This document shows positions 1-7,806 of a stretch of 18,396 nucleotides of DNA, piece by piece. Source of the stretch: CAYGZL01 sp964354345. Lineage in GTDB: Bacteria > Chloroflexota > Anaerolineae > Anaerolineales > UBA4823. The stretch is from contig CAYGZL010000117.1 of the NCBI GenBank assembly GCA_964354345.1, positions 1-18,396 of the forward strand, in the 5' to 3' direction. Position 1 is the stretch's first letter; each line of letters opens with the position of its first letter. The notes beneath the pieces are model-generated. The model made no database searches and was not told the origin of the DNA. It saw only the letters and a program-made list of their open reading frames with translations. A program made the translations under genes and the position numbers.

Positions 1-1
1 C

Positions 2-3000
2 CTGGCTGGTCAAAAAGTCAGTGTAGACATTATCGAGAGACGCTGGTATTCCACCCAGGAACAAGACGCCAGTGGACGAGTGCAATGGACCAGCTCAGTC
101 CAGGATATTCCTGTAACGAGCTTTAAAGATCTGGTAGTTGATAGTAAAGGACTGGCCACGGTTCACTTTACTCCACCTAATGGGGGCATCTTCCGTGCTC
201 GCGTTACAGCCGTAGATGGACAGGGAAATGCCACCAGCGCTTCCGCTTATTTGTGGGTTGCCGATGAAGAGTATATTCCCTGGCGGCAGACGAATGACCG
301 CAGCTTCAACCTGGTCGTTGATCGCCCCTCTTATAAACCTGGGGATACTGCCGAAATCCTGATTGCATCACCATTCCAGGGAGAAACTTATGCGTTGGTA
401 ACGGTAGAACGCGGCCACATCCGTCGCCATGAAGTCATCCGCCTGACCACCAACAGCACCCTGTATAAGCTGCCGATTACCCCTGATATGGCTCCGAATG
501 CCTTCATCTCGGTTGTGGTAGTCAAAGGGGTGGATTCGACCAACCCTCGTCCTAACTTTAAGATGGGGATGGCGCAAATATCTGTCTTAGCGAATCAACA
601 AACAATTTCAGTCCAGATCGTTCCCGACCGCCCACAAGCCGGACCTGGAGAGCAGGTCACATATGCGATCCGAACATTGGACTACCAAAACAACCCCCTG
701 AGTGCAGAAGTATCGCTCAGCTTAACTGATCTGGCCACCCTCTCCCTGGCTGATCCGAACGCGCCAGCCATCCTGGATTACTTCTACTCCCGTCGTACGC
801 TGGGTGTTTGGACAACGATCCCGATGGATCTCAATATTGAGGATTACAACGCCGATATTCAAGCGCACATACCCAGCGGGGGCGGGATGGGCGCTGGGGG
901 AGGGAAAGGCGGTGGCGACCTTGGTGTAATCGCCGTACGGCAGAACTTTCCGGATACCCCCTACTGGAACGCATTCGTCCATACTGATGACCAGGGCGCG
1001 GCGAGTGTCACAGTCACCTTGCCAGATAACCTGACTACCTGGCGCATGGATGCTCGGGCGGTGACGCGGGATACCCGCGTCGGTCAGGCTACCCAGGATA
1101 TTGTCAGCACAAAACCGCTGCTGGTACGCCCACAAACTCCTCGTTTCTTTATCGCCAATGATCAGGTAACCCTGGGGACGGCGATTCATAATAATACCGA
1201 TCAATCTTTGATGGCCGAAGTAACACTGGATGTTCAAGGTGTCACGCTACAAAGTCCAGACACACAAGGGGTAGAAATTCCAGCCCACCAGCAGGCATAT
1301 GTCACCTGGCAGGTTCAGGTAAATGCCGATGCCCAACGAGTTGATTTGGTTTTCCAGGTCCAGGGTGGAGGTTATGCAGATGCCAGCCGGCCCCCTCTTG
1401 GAACGTTGGACAACCAGGGTTTACCGGTCTATCGGTATGAAGCCCGTGAGACGGTTGGGACTGCAGGAATGATGACTGGCGAAGGTACACGCCTGGAGGC
1501 GATCAACCTACCCACAAATATGAATGTCAGCGAAGGTTCGCTGGATATCCGCATCGCCCCTTCGCTGGCAGCTGGGATGATCGATGGATTGACTTACCTT
1601 GAACACTACCCGTATGAATGCATCGAACAGACGATTTCACGTTTCTTGCCCAATGTTATTACCACGCGCGCCCTCAGATCGGCCGGTTTGAGTGATCCTG
1701 ACCTGGAACAAAATCTGAAAGAGCAAGTCAGCGTTGGTTTACAACGGATTTATAACTGGCAACTTGCCGATGGCGGTTGGGGATGGTGGCCTGAGCAGGA
1801 GAAGAGTGATTTACTCACCAGCACCTATGTGGTTATGGGCTTACTGGAAGCCAAAGAAGCTGGCTTTGAAATCAGCCCCTCGGTCTACGAAAAAGGATTA
1901 GGTTATCTGAACAGTAAGCTAATCACTGTAGATCGCCTGATAGACCCTTATATCCTCAACCGGCAAGCATTTGTCTTGTATGTCCTGGCGCGCGCAGGTC
2001 AACCCAATGTCAGTATCACTGTACAGTCTTTTAACCAACGCCTGTTGATGAACCTGTATGCTCGGGGTTTTCTACTCAAGGCTCTTCACCAGATCGATCC
2101 AAAGGATCCTCGCATTCAGACTGTGCTATCTGATATAAACAGTAGCGCGATCCAATCGGCCACTGGCAGCCATTGGGAAGAATCCAAACCCGATCGCTGG
2201 AACTGGAACACCGATACGCGCACCACAGCCATCCTTCTATCCACCTTGAGCCAGATCGATCCCAGCAATCCCCTCATCGCCAATGCTGTACGTTGGCTGA
2301 TGAGCAGCCGCAGCGGAGATCATTGGCAAGGCACCCAGGAGACCGCCTGGTCCTTAATGGCATTAACCAACTGGATGGAAGCCAGTGGTGAGTTAAAAGC
2401 CAATTATGACTACGCGGTAGCTTTAAACGGGCAACGGCTGGGTGGTGGAACCGCCAATGCCCAAACTTTACGTCAAACTTTCGAACTACATGTTGAAGTC
2501 GCTGATATGATCAAAGAAGAGGCCAACCGCCTGGTCTTCGCTCGCAATTCTGGCCCAGGCAATCTTTACTACACTGCCCATCTATCGGTTAATCTACCTG
2601 TGGAGCAGGTCAAAGCTCTCGAACAGGGGATCATCATCTCAAGAGGTTACTATCATCTGGATGATCTGAAAAATCCTGTGACAGAGGCCAAAGTAGGCGA
2701 TCTACTCCTGGTGCGGATAACGGTCATCGCACCGGCTGCTTTACATTACCTGGTAGCCGAAGATCCTTTGCCGGCTGGTTTAGAGGCTGTCGATCAATCC
2801 TTAAAGACCAGCCAGCAGAATATTGAAGTCCCCCCAGCTTTCACCTGGGAAGATATCTTCATGCGCGGTTGGGGTTGGTGGTATTTCGACCATTCACAAT
2901 TAATGGACGAAAAGGTGGTTCTCTCCGCCAGTTTCCTACCTGCTGGAACCTATGTATACAATTACCTGGCGCGCGCCAGCACCTCCGGAACCTTCCGCGT

Positions 3001-3079
3001 GATCCCACCGACTGCTCAGGAATTTTACTTCCCAGAAATTTACGGTCGAGGTGGTGGAAGTATATTTACTATCAAATAA
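2..3079 (+). CDS. Alpha-2-macroglobulin family protein, 3' part (5' end outside window)
   Basis: Large surface or periplasmic protease-trapping protein of the bacterial alpha-2-macroglobulin (A2M) family. The frame is open from the first base, so the GTG at 80 is internal and the N-terminus (signal peptide or lipobox, first MG domains) is missing. Numbering from base 80: beta-rich macroglobulin domains come first. A glycine-rich segment at residues 267-279 sits where the bait region lies. The A2M core signature FPDTPYWN and PDNLTTWR follows. The thioester motif YPYECIEQ has Cys514 and Gln517 (codon of Cys at 1619), and the alpha-helical thioester-domain repeats come next. The C-terminal MG domains end in a GTYVYNYLARA...FYFPEIYGRG segment typical of the family. 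Established role: a protease cleaves the bait, and the thioester then reacts covalently with the protease. The gene converges on a PBP1C gene 36 bases away, a known genomic partner of bacterial A2M. No terminator is obvious between them. Confidence 0.93.
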   Translation: MAGQKVSVDIIERRWYSTQEQDASGRVQWTSSVQDIPVTSFKDLVVDSKGLATVHFTPPNGGIFRARVTAVDGQGNATSASAYLWVADEEYIPWRQTNDRSFNLVVDRPSYKPGDTAEILIASPFQGETYALVTVERGHIRRHEVIRLTTNSTLYKLPITPDMAPNAFISVVVVKGVDSTNPRPNFKMGMAQISVLANQQTISVQIVPDRPQAGPGEQVTYAIRTLDYQNNPLSAEVSLSLTDLATLSLADPNAPAILDYFYSRRTLGVWTTIPMDLNIEDYNADIQAHIPSGGGMGAGGGKGGGDLGVIAVRQNFPDTPYWNAFVHTDDQGAASVTVTLPDNLTTWRMDARAVTRDTRVGQATQDIVSTKPLLVRPQTPRFFIANDQVTLGTAIHNNTDQSLMAEVTLDVQGVTLQSPDTQGVEIPAHQQAYVTWQVQVNADAQRVDLVFQVQGGGYADASRPPLGTLDNQGLPVYRYEARETVGTAGMMTGEGTRLEAINLPTNMNVSEGSLDIRIAPSLAAGMIDGLTYLEHYPYECIEQTISRFLPNVITTRALRSAGLSDPDLEQNLKEQVSVGLQRIYNWQLADGGWGWWPEQEKSDLLTSTYVVMGLLEAKEAGFEISPSVYEKGLGYLNSKLITVDRLIDPYILNRQAFVLYVLARAGQPNVSITVQSFNQRLLMNLYARGFLLKALHQIDPKDPRIQTVLSDINSSAIQSATGSHWEESKPDRWNWNTDTRTTAILLSTLSQIDPSNPLIANAVRWLMSSRSGDHWQGTQETAWSLMALTNWMEASGELKANYDYAVALNGQRLGGGTANAQTLRQTFELHVEVADMIKEEANRLVFARNSGPGNLYYTAHLSVNLPVEQVKALEQGIIISRGYYHLDDLKNPVTEAKVGDLLLVRITVIAPAALHYLVAEDPLPAGLEAVDQSLKTSQQNIEVPPAFTWEDIFMRGWGWWYFDHSQLMDEKVVLSASFLPAGTYVYNYLARASTSGTFRVIPPTAQEFYFPEIYGRGGGSIFTIK

Positions 3080-3115
3080 AACCGGGTAATGTACTCAGCA
3101 ATGGGTCTATAGTTA

Positions 3116-5599
3116 CTACTTGACTTCGAAATTAACCCGCTTGCTGGTTATCTGAGAGCCATCCGGACGGATTGCTACAGCCCAGGCCTGGTGAGTCCCT
3201 GCAACGAGGGGCCACCAGGCCTCATAAGGTGGTTGCCTCAATCGGGCAACCTGGCTGCCATCCACCCAAAGAGTCACCTCCTGGAGTCCCACCTCACCGA
3301 CTGCTATGAGATGTAGACTCTGCGCTTGAGCAGCATAACCGGGAGCTAATCGATACAAACTTCCTTCAGCTGGTTCAAGGATTTGTAAAGGAGCCTGTGA
3401 AAGGGATCTCGTGGTATCCGTCTCTCCGGCCAGGGTGAGTAGATCGGTAAGCAAGACCAATCCCTGAGAGCGTGCCCAGGGCCAGGCTTGAGCAGGTAAG
3501 TTTAACACCACTTCTGGCTTGCGTTGTTCAAGTGGTGTATTGGCTCCCGCCAGGTGACCCGTAGTCATGTCAATTGTGACTTCCCGGTAATATGGATCGC
3601 TTTGGCGAGGCTCTGTGTTTTCGATGAACCACTCCCATCGGCGGTAAGGGCAGGCTTGTGTTGGCAACAGCCCCGATAAAGAACATATTTCAAGCTGGAT
3701 CAACCCCTCCGGACGTTGAAATCCCTGCTCCGCCTTGCCTGTTAGCACGCTGCGCATGAATTGGTGCCAGATTGGTGCCGCGCCGGTCAAACCATTGACA
3801 TCCATCATCGGTTGGTAATCGGTATTTCCTGCCCATACACCCACCACCAGGTCAGGTGTATACCCGATTGTCCAATTGTCATGGAAATTACTGGTAGTTC
3901 CAGTCTTTACTGCTGCCGGGCGATCCAGCCGAAGAATACTGTTCGGTCCAAAACCAATCAGACGCGCCGAATTATCACTTAAAATATCGCTGATCAGCCA
4001 GGCTACCCGTTCATCCAATACCCTGGGTTGAGGTTCTGGTTGATATTGGTATACCAAATCCCCTGCTAAATCACGCACATCCAGGATATAAGCTGGTTGC
4101 ACGCGATAACCGCCATTGGCAAATGCGCCATAAACAGATGTCAATTCGAGAAGCCGCACTTCTCCGCCACCCAACGCCAGAGAAAGATCATATTTCTCGG
4201 GGTCTGTCAGGTTAGTGATTCCCATCAAATTTGCTTGATCGAACAGGGCCTTTAAGCCAATATGCTGCAAAGTTAATACAGCCGGGATATTCAAAGATGA
4301 AGCCAAAGCCTGGCGCACTAACACCGGGCCATGTTCTTTCATATCATAATTTTGAGGTGTATAAGCCTGACCTTCATGCGTAAGGAACGAGGTTCGCACA
4401 TCTAAAAGCATCGTTGCGGCTGTCCAGGCTGGATCTCCTCTCCGAGCTGCCAGGGCAGGATCGAGAGCTGTGGCATACACCACTGGTTTCAAAGCCGATC
4501 CTGGTTGCCGGGGAGCCAGAGCCATGTTGATGGCGCCGCCATTCGTTTGATCGAAATAATCCGGATTACCTACCAGGGCCAATACCTCCCCATTGTGAGG
4601 ATTAAGCGCGAGTAGAGCCGCGTTATGAAGATTATGACCACGCCCATCTTCACTAACTTTTAACGCCTCGATCTGGCGTTTGATAGCCGCTTCAGCTTCA
4701 TACTGCCAGTCCAGGTCTAAGGAGGTTCGCACGATCAAACCACCCCGTGCATAGATTTGTTCAGGTGTAAATAATGCATCTATTTGCGCCCGTACCATCA
4801 TGACAAAATGCGGCGCTTCGATTGGATATGGGGTTTCAGTAAAAACCAATGGTTCGCGTTCCGCCAGAGACCGTTGATCTGCAGTGATCATCCCGGATGA
4901 TTGCATCAATCCCAACACGATACTTTGACGTTGGCGTGCTGCTTCTGGTGCGGTAAAAGGGTTGTATAAAGCTGGTGCCTGGGGTAAACCAGCCAGTAAT
5001 GCACATTCTGCCAGATCTAACTGACTTACCGATTCTCCAAAGTAGGTTTGTGCAGCAGCTTCTACTCCATAAGACATACCCCCGTAATAAGTCTGATTCA
5101 GGTAGAGCGCCAGGATATCATCCTTCGACAACCGTTGGGTTAACCGCCAGGCCAGGATCATTTCCCGAGCCTTGCGCCATAAACTGCGTTGGGCGCGCTC
5201 CTGTGGGGTCATCAGCAATGTACGCACAACCTGCTGGGTAATCGTACTGCCTCCAGCGATAGTCTCGCCACCCCGTAAATCAATCCAAATTGCCCGTACA
5301 ATCCCAAGGAAATCCACACCAGGGTTGGTATAAAAACCAGCATCTTCAGTTGCGATCGTTGCCTTTTGGAGGTCTTGAGGTATTTTCCCCAAAGCTACAG
5401 ATTGGTGACGTCCACTCGTAGAATCCACCACCTCGTACAACAAGCGACCATAACGGTCTGTGATCCGAACGCTAGGAATGACCAGGTGTTGATCGAGAGA
5501 ATCTAAATCGGGTAAATCAACAAATAAACGATATCCGATGATTCCCCCAACTATTACCCCAAGCAATAACACTGAGGCTATAAATAACCGCTTCTTCAT
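3116..5599 (-). CDS. pbpC: Bifunctional peptidoglycan glycosyltransferase/transpeptidase, PBP1C type
   Basis: Class A penicillin-binding protein that polymerises glycan strands and cross-links peptides on the outer face of the membrane. Numbering from the ATG at 5599: an N-terminal membrane anchor spans about residues 4-27. The GT51 glycosyltransferase has catalytic Glu85 in TEDAGFY, GGSTITQQ at 116-123 and a KDDILALYLN motif. The transpeptidase has SALK (Ser368, Lys371), SLN (435-437) and KTGT (565-568). A Cys-containing segment CSLSGLLPTQACP follows, and a C-terminal beta domain of about 85 residues resembles the PBP1C C-terminal (BiPBP_C) domain. That domain makes PBP1C a better call than PBP1A. 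A TTG seven codons upstream (5620) is in frame, but the ATG is preferred. It begins directly at the hydrophobic anchor, and an AGGA lies 11 bases before it. The stop is TAG at 3116-3118. The gene is convergent with the A2M gene and divergent from the exonuclease gene. Confidence 0.93.
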   Translation of the reverse strand: MKKRLFIASVLLLGVIVGGIIGYRLFVDLPDLDSLDQHLVIPSVRITDRYGRLLYEVVDSTSGRHQSVALGKIPQDLQKATIATEDAGFYTNPGVDFLGIVRAIWIDLRGGETIAGGSTITQQVVRTLLMTPQERAQRSLWRKAREMILAWRLTQRLSKDDILALYLNQTYYGGMSYGVEAAAQTYFGESVSQLDLAECALLAGLPQAPALYNPFTAPEAARQRQSIVLGLMQSSGMITADQRSLAEREPLVFTETPYPIEAPHFVMMVRAQIDALFTPEQIYARGGLIVRTSLDLDWQYEAEAAIKRQIEALKVSEDGRGHNLHNAALLALNPHNGEVLALVGNPDYFDQTNGGAINMALAPRQPGSALKPVVYATALDPALAARRGDPAWTAATMLLDVRTSFLTHEGQAYTPQNYDMKEHGPVLVRQALASSLNIPAVLTLQHIGLKALFDQANLMGITNLTDPEKYDLSLALGGGEVRLLELTSVYGAFANGGYRVQPAYILDVRDLAGDLVYQYQPEPQPRVLDERVAWLISDILSDNSARLIGFGPNSILRLDRPAAVKTGTTSNFHDNWTIGYTPDLVVGVWAGNTDYQPMMDVNGLTGAAPIWHQFMRSVLTGKAEQGFQRPEGLIQLEICSLSGLLPTQACPYRRWEWFIENTEPRQSDPYYREVTIDMTTGHLAGANTPLEQRKPEVVLNLPAQAWPWARSQGLVLLTDLLTLAGETDTTRSLSQAPLQILEPAEGSLYRLAPGYAAQAQSLHLIAVGEVGLQEVTLWVDGSQVARLRQPPYEAWWPLVAGTHQAWAVAIRPDGSQITSKRVNFEVK

Positions 5600-5629
5600 G
5601 GTCAGATCAATCCTACACAACTCTTTAGA

Positions 5630-5658
5630 TCATTACCTTACCACCGGTAAATGAGCAA
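5630..5658 (-). promoter_or_regulatory. Possible promoter of the pbpC gene
   Basis: Read on the minus strand, TTGCTC (5653-5658) is followed after 17 bases by TAATGA (5630-5635), a weak sigma-70-like pair 31 bases upstream of the pbpC ATG. A short inverted repeat, TTACC-ACC-GGTAA (5638-5650), lies in the spacer and could be an operator. The match to consensus is modest and this is only a candidate. Confidence 0.28.
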
Positions 5659-5711
5659 ATAAAGTGTACCACGGTTATCAACGCCACCTGGTTGCTGCCA
5701 TGGGTTGAGTT

Positions 5712-6503
5712 ATGCTAATAATGTATAATCGACCTGTGCGGATCACCACCTGGAATGTCAATGGCTTACGAGCTGCTTTGAATAAAAAAGCTGGCGAGTG
5801 GTTCAGGGTTTATGCTCCTGATTTTCTCTGCTTACAGGAGATAAAAACACGTCCCGAGCAACTCAAGACTGAAGACCTGGGATTGCTAGAGGGTTACCAT
5901 GCCTGCTGGCATCCAGCCGAACGCCCAGGATATAGCGGAGTAGCGACCTTTACGCGCGGAGAACCTGTAATGCAACAGTGTGGGTTGGGGCGGAACGATT
6001 TCGATCGTGAAGGGCGCGTGATCTGGCAACGATGCGCAAATTTTATTCTTTTCAACATTTATTTCCCGAACGGTCAGCGCGACCTGGGTCGCTTACAATA
6101 CAAACTAGATTTTTACGAATACCTGCTGGGGTTGTGCGACAAGCTCCACGCACAGGGTGAGAAGATCATCATTACCGGGGATTTTAACACCGCACATCAT
6201 GAAATCGACTTGAAGAATCCAAAAAGCAACCAGAACACCTCGGGATTTCTCCCCGTAGAACGCGCCTGGATCGACCGCTACCTCGAGGCAGGTTTCGTTG
6301 ACGCATACCGGGCGCTCTATCCTGATAAGATTGAATACACCTGGTGGACCTACATCACCAATGCCCGTCAGCGTAATGTAGGTTGGCGGTTGGACTACTA
6401 TTTAATTTCGAGTAATTTATTGCCGAGGGTGCAAGACGTGATAATTAACAGTGAGGTGTTGGGTTCTGACCATTGCCCGGTGACGCTGGTAATAAACGAG
6501 TAA
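5712..6503 (+). CDS. xth: Exonuclease III / AP endonuclease (ExoA/Xth family)
   Basis: Base-excision-repair nuclease that cuts DNA 5' of abasic sites and trims 3' ends; cytoplasmic and Mg2+-dependent. The endonuclease/exonuclease/phosphatase fold is complete (263 residues). Visible catalytic residues are Asn15 in WNVNGLR, Glu43 in QEIKT, Asp157 and Asn159 in GDFNTAH, and Asp253-His254 in GSDHCP. The EIDLKNPKSN and NVGWRLDYYL segments resemble the ExoA/APE1 branch more than E. coli ExoIII. Start choice is uncertain. ATG 5712, ATG 5721 and GTG 5736 are all in frame, none has a clear Shine-Dalgarno, and homology begins at VRITTWN just after the GTG. The gene is divergent from pbpC across about 110 bases. 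It appears to be monocistronic, since 146 bases and a likely promoter separate it from the next gene. Confidence 0.95.
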   Translation: MLIMYNRPVRITTWNVNGLRAALNKKAGEWFRVYAPDFLCLQEIKTRPEQLKTEDLGLLEGYHACWHPAERPGYSGVATFTRGEPVMQQCGLGRNDFDREGRVIWQRCANFILFNIYFPNGQRDLGRLQYKLDFYEYLLGLCDKLHAQGEKIIITGDFNTAHHEIDLKNPKSNQNTSGFLPVERAWIDRYLEAGFVDAYRALYPDKIEYTWWTYITNARQRNVGWRLDYYLISSNLLPRVQDVIINSEVLGSDHCPVTLVINE

Positions 6504-6553
6504 TACCCACTTTACCACTGTGATCAAAATGATTAACCTCTCATAAACTGTAC

Positions 6554-6581
6554 TTGCTATTCAGTAAAATTGCGGTAAAAT
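6554..6581 (+). promoter_or_regulatory. Candidate sigma-70 promoter for the small membrane protein
   Basis: TTGCTA (6554-6559) and TAAAAT (6576-6581) are separated by 16 bases. The pair lies about 70 bases upstream of the ATG at 6650, in AT-rich non-coding sequence after the exonuclease stop. Spacing and -10 are good and the -35 is partial. Confidence 0.45.
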
Positions 6582-6649
6582 CCGTCTGGTTTTCAACGAT
6601 CAAGTTTGTCTATTGTATATATTCTTAATCAATATTGGAGGAGAAGCGT

Positions 6650-6982
6650 ATGTCTGAACAACCCGTCAATCCTGAGATCACCCAAGACGATAAGCTTTGG
6701 GCAGCCTTAGGCTATCCAATCCCGTTCTTAGCTATTCTTGGGCTTCTCATGGAAGAAAAGAAGAACCGCCCATTTGTCCGCTATCATGCAATTCAATCAA
6801 TCGCCATCTGGGTTCCAATCATAATTCTAATGGTCATATTAAGCCTTACGGTCATCCTGGCTCTATTATCGGGACTGTTATGGTTAGTGACTTTATGGCC
6901 GGCTTACGAGGCATTCCAGGGTCATTATCTTGTACTTCCATATGTCACAGACTTCTTAAAGAAGCAAGGTTGGATTAAATAG
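6650..6982 (+). CDS. Small membrane protein, DUF4870/Tic20-like
   Basis: A 110-residue protein with a soluble N-terminus and two to three hydrophobic helices (about residues 20-34, 50-73 and 73-88). The pattern DDKLWAALGYPIPFLA...RPFVRYHAIQS, then a long helix and a short tail, matches the DUF4870-like family of small bacterial membrane proteins, whose role is not established. The HA in RYHAIQS after a charged loop (EEKKNR) is the most characteristic part. The start is ATG 6650 because a strong GGAGGAG (6637-6643) sits 6 bases before it. An in-frame TTG at 6635 overlaps that ribosome binding site and is rejected. It seems to be transcribed alone. The next gene cluster has its own promoter starting 20 bases downstream. 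Confidence 0.85.
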   Translation: MSEQPVNPEITQDDKLWAALGYPIPFLAILGLLMEEKKNRPFVRYHAIQSIAIWVPIIILMVILSLTVILALLSGLLWLVTLWPAYEAFQGHYLVLPYVTDFLKKQGWIK

Positions 6983-7001
6983 ATTTTTATTTGGTTGTCA
7001 C

Positions 7002-7030
7002 TTGACGATCCATCAACTTCATCTTAGAAT
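7002..7030 (+). promoter_or_regulatory. Sigma-70-type promoter of the glycine-cleavage operon
   Basis: TTGACG (7002-7007) and TAGAAT (7025-7030) with an ideal 17-base spacer, the best promoter-like match I noticed in the window. Transcription would start near 7037, giving a leader of about 48 bases before the first riboswitch aptamer. That leader includes a small hairpin (7048-7057 with 7064-7072). Confidence 0.7.
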
Positions 7031-7084
7031 GGAGATTGAAAAAGCGGGCATTCCTGCATAGTAGCAGAATGCATAAAGGATTGC

Positions 7085-7336
7085 AGAGAGGAGAGACCCG
7101 GGATGCAATCTCGGGCACCGAAGGGGCAAATCGAACAGGCAGCCTGCTGGTTATGGGTGGGTACTGTTTTGATGAAACTCTCAGGTAAAAGGACTCTCTT
7201 CCGATCGCGCTCTGGAAAGTCCGGCGGCAGGAATATATCTACCGCCTGTGGCAGACTGACGATTTACCTGACCACCACCGACGGGGCAAGCGCCTGTAAG
7301 ATGAGCGCGAATCTCTCAGGTCATTTACAGAGGCGC
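7085..7336 (+). promoter_or_regulatory. Tandem glycine riboswitch (two aptamers)
   Basis: Cis-acting RNA that senses glycine upstream of glycine-cleavage genes. Aptamer 1 (7085-7199) is closed by AGAGAG (7085-7090) pairing with CTCTCT (7194-7199). It carries the family hallmarks CACCGAAGGGGCAA (from 7116) and ACTCTCAGGTAAAAGGAC (from 7177). Aptamer 2 (7207-7336) starts right after a 7-base linker. It carries CACCGACGGGGCAA (7276-7289) and TCTCAGG (7314-7320), and is closed by GCGCTCTG (7207-7214) with CAGAG-G-CGC (7328-7336, one bulged G). Leader GATT (7079-7082) can pair with linker GATC (7203-7206), as expected for the leader-linker kink-turn of tandem glycine riboswitches. The downstream genes gcvH-gcvPA-gcvPB are the standard targets. 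This RNA fills the otherwise gene-free stretch 6983-7412; an 81-codon frame inside it is not a gene. Confidence 0.96.
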
Positions 7337-7365
7337 ACGCTGGTATAGTGTGCGCCTTGTATATT
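7331..7365 (+). terminator. Riboswitch-controlled terminator hairpin (expression platform)
   Basis: Eight-base-pair stem AGGCGCAC (7331-7338) with GTGCGCCT (7350-7357), an 11-base loop, then TTGTATATT-type AU-rich sequence instead of a clean U-tract. The 5' arm overlaps the 3' strand of the aptamer-2 P1 stem (7328-7336), so the two helices exclude each other. Inference: glycine binding holds P1 closed and blocks the terminator, switching the operon on. The weak U-run leaves open leaky termination or another mechanism. Confidence 0.65.
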
Positions 7366-7412
7366 AAACTCGAGCCATTCTACATTATTCACATATGCAT
7401 AGGAGTAAAACC

Positions 7413-7805
7413 ATGAACATCCCTAAAAATATGAAGTTTACTAAGAACGATGAGTGGATCAATGTTGAGGGAAAGGTCGGTACGGTTGGTATAACCGATT
7501 ATGCTCAGGAACAGCTATCTGATATCGTCTTCGTCGAGATTTTAGTCAGCGAGGGCGATACAGTCCACCAGGGTGATGCCTGTGCTACCATAGAGTCTGT
7601 CAAAGCCGCTGCCGATGTATACATGCCAGTCAGTGGCACCATTGTAACTGTGAACGAGGCTTTATCTGAAAAACCCGAAACCGTCAATACCGATCCCTAT
7701 GGTAATGCCTGGATGGTGAAGATCGAATTGAGCAACCCGGCTGAGTTAGATAGTTTAATGGATTCTAATGCCTACGAGACGCATATAAACACCAAGGAGG
7801 CTTGA
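7413..7805 (+). CDS. gcvH: Glycine cleavage system H protein
   Basis: Lipoyl carrier that accepts the aminomethyl group from the P protein and presents it to the T protein and then dihydrolipoamide dehydrogenase; cytoplasmic. The 130-residue length is normal. The lipoylation site is Lys64 in ATIESVKAAADVY, in the biotinyl/lipoyl-type beta barrel. The family C-terminal pattern SEKPETVNTDPYGNAWMVKIE is present. Start at ATG 7413, because AGGAG (7401-7405) is 7 bases upstream; an in-frame ATG at 7395 precedes that site and lacks its own. It is the first gene after the glycine riboswitch. Its last codons contain the AAGGAGG that serves gcvPA, whose ATG lies one base past the stop. Confidence 0.97.
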   Translation: MNIPKNMKFTKNDEWINVEGKVGTVGITDYAQEQLSDIVFVEILVSEGDTVHQGDACATIESVKAAADVYMPVSGTIVTVNEALSEKPETVNTDPYGNAWMVKIELSNPAELDSLMDSNAYETHINTKEA

Positions 7806-7806
7806 A

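Noticed and set aside
722..1237. 171-codon minus-strand frame inside the A2M gene
   Set aside because: Antisense shadow of a clear A2M coding region; no recognisable protein features.
3079..3090. ACCGGGTAAT motif near the 3' end of the A2M gene, repeated near 15388-15400
   Set aside because: The second copy is codons of the C25 protease; with only two short copies, chance is sufficient.
3080..3115. Possible bidirectional terminator between the convergent A2M and pbpC genes
   Set aside because: No stem-loop with a U-tract is visible; the CGGGT/ACCCG match is too far apart and interrupted.
6697..6978. 93-codon frame overlapping the small membrane protein in another phase
   Set aside because: The alternative frame lacks a Shine-Dalgarno, whereas the other frame has GGAGGAG, a proper membrane pattern and family similarity.
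7103..7348. 81-codon open frame between the small membrane protein and gcvH
   Set aside because: It lies wholly within the tandem glycine riboswitch, has no ribosome binding site, and its composition is explained by the conserved RNA.
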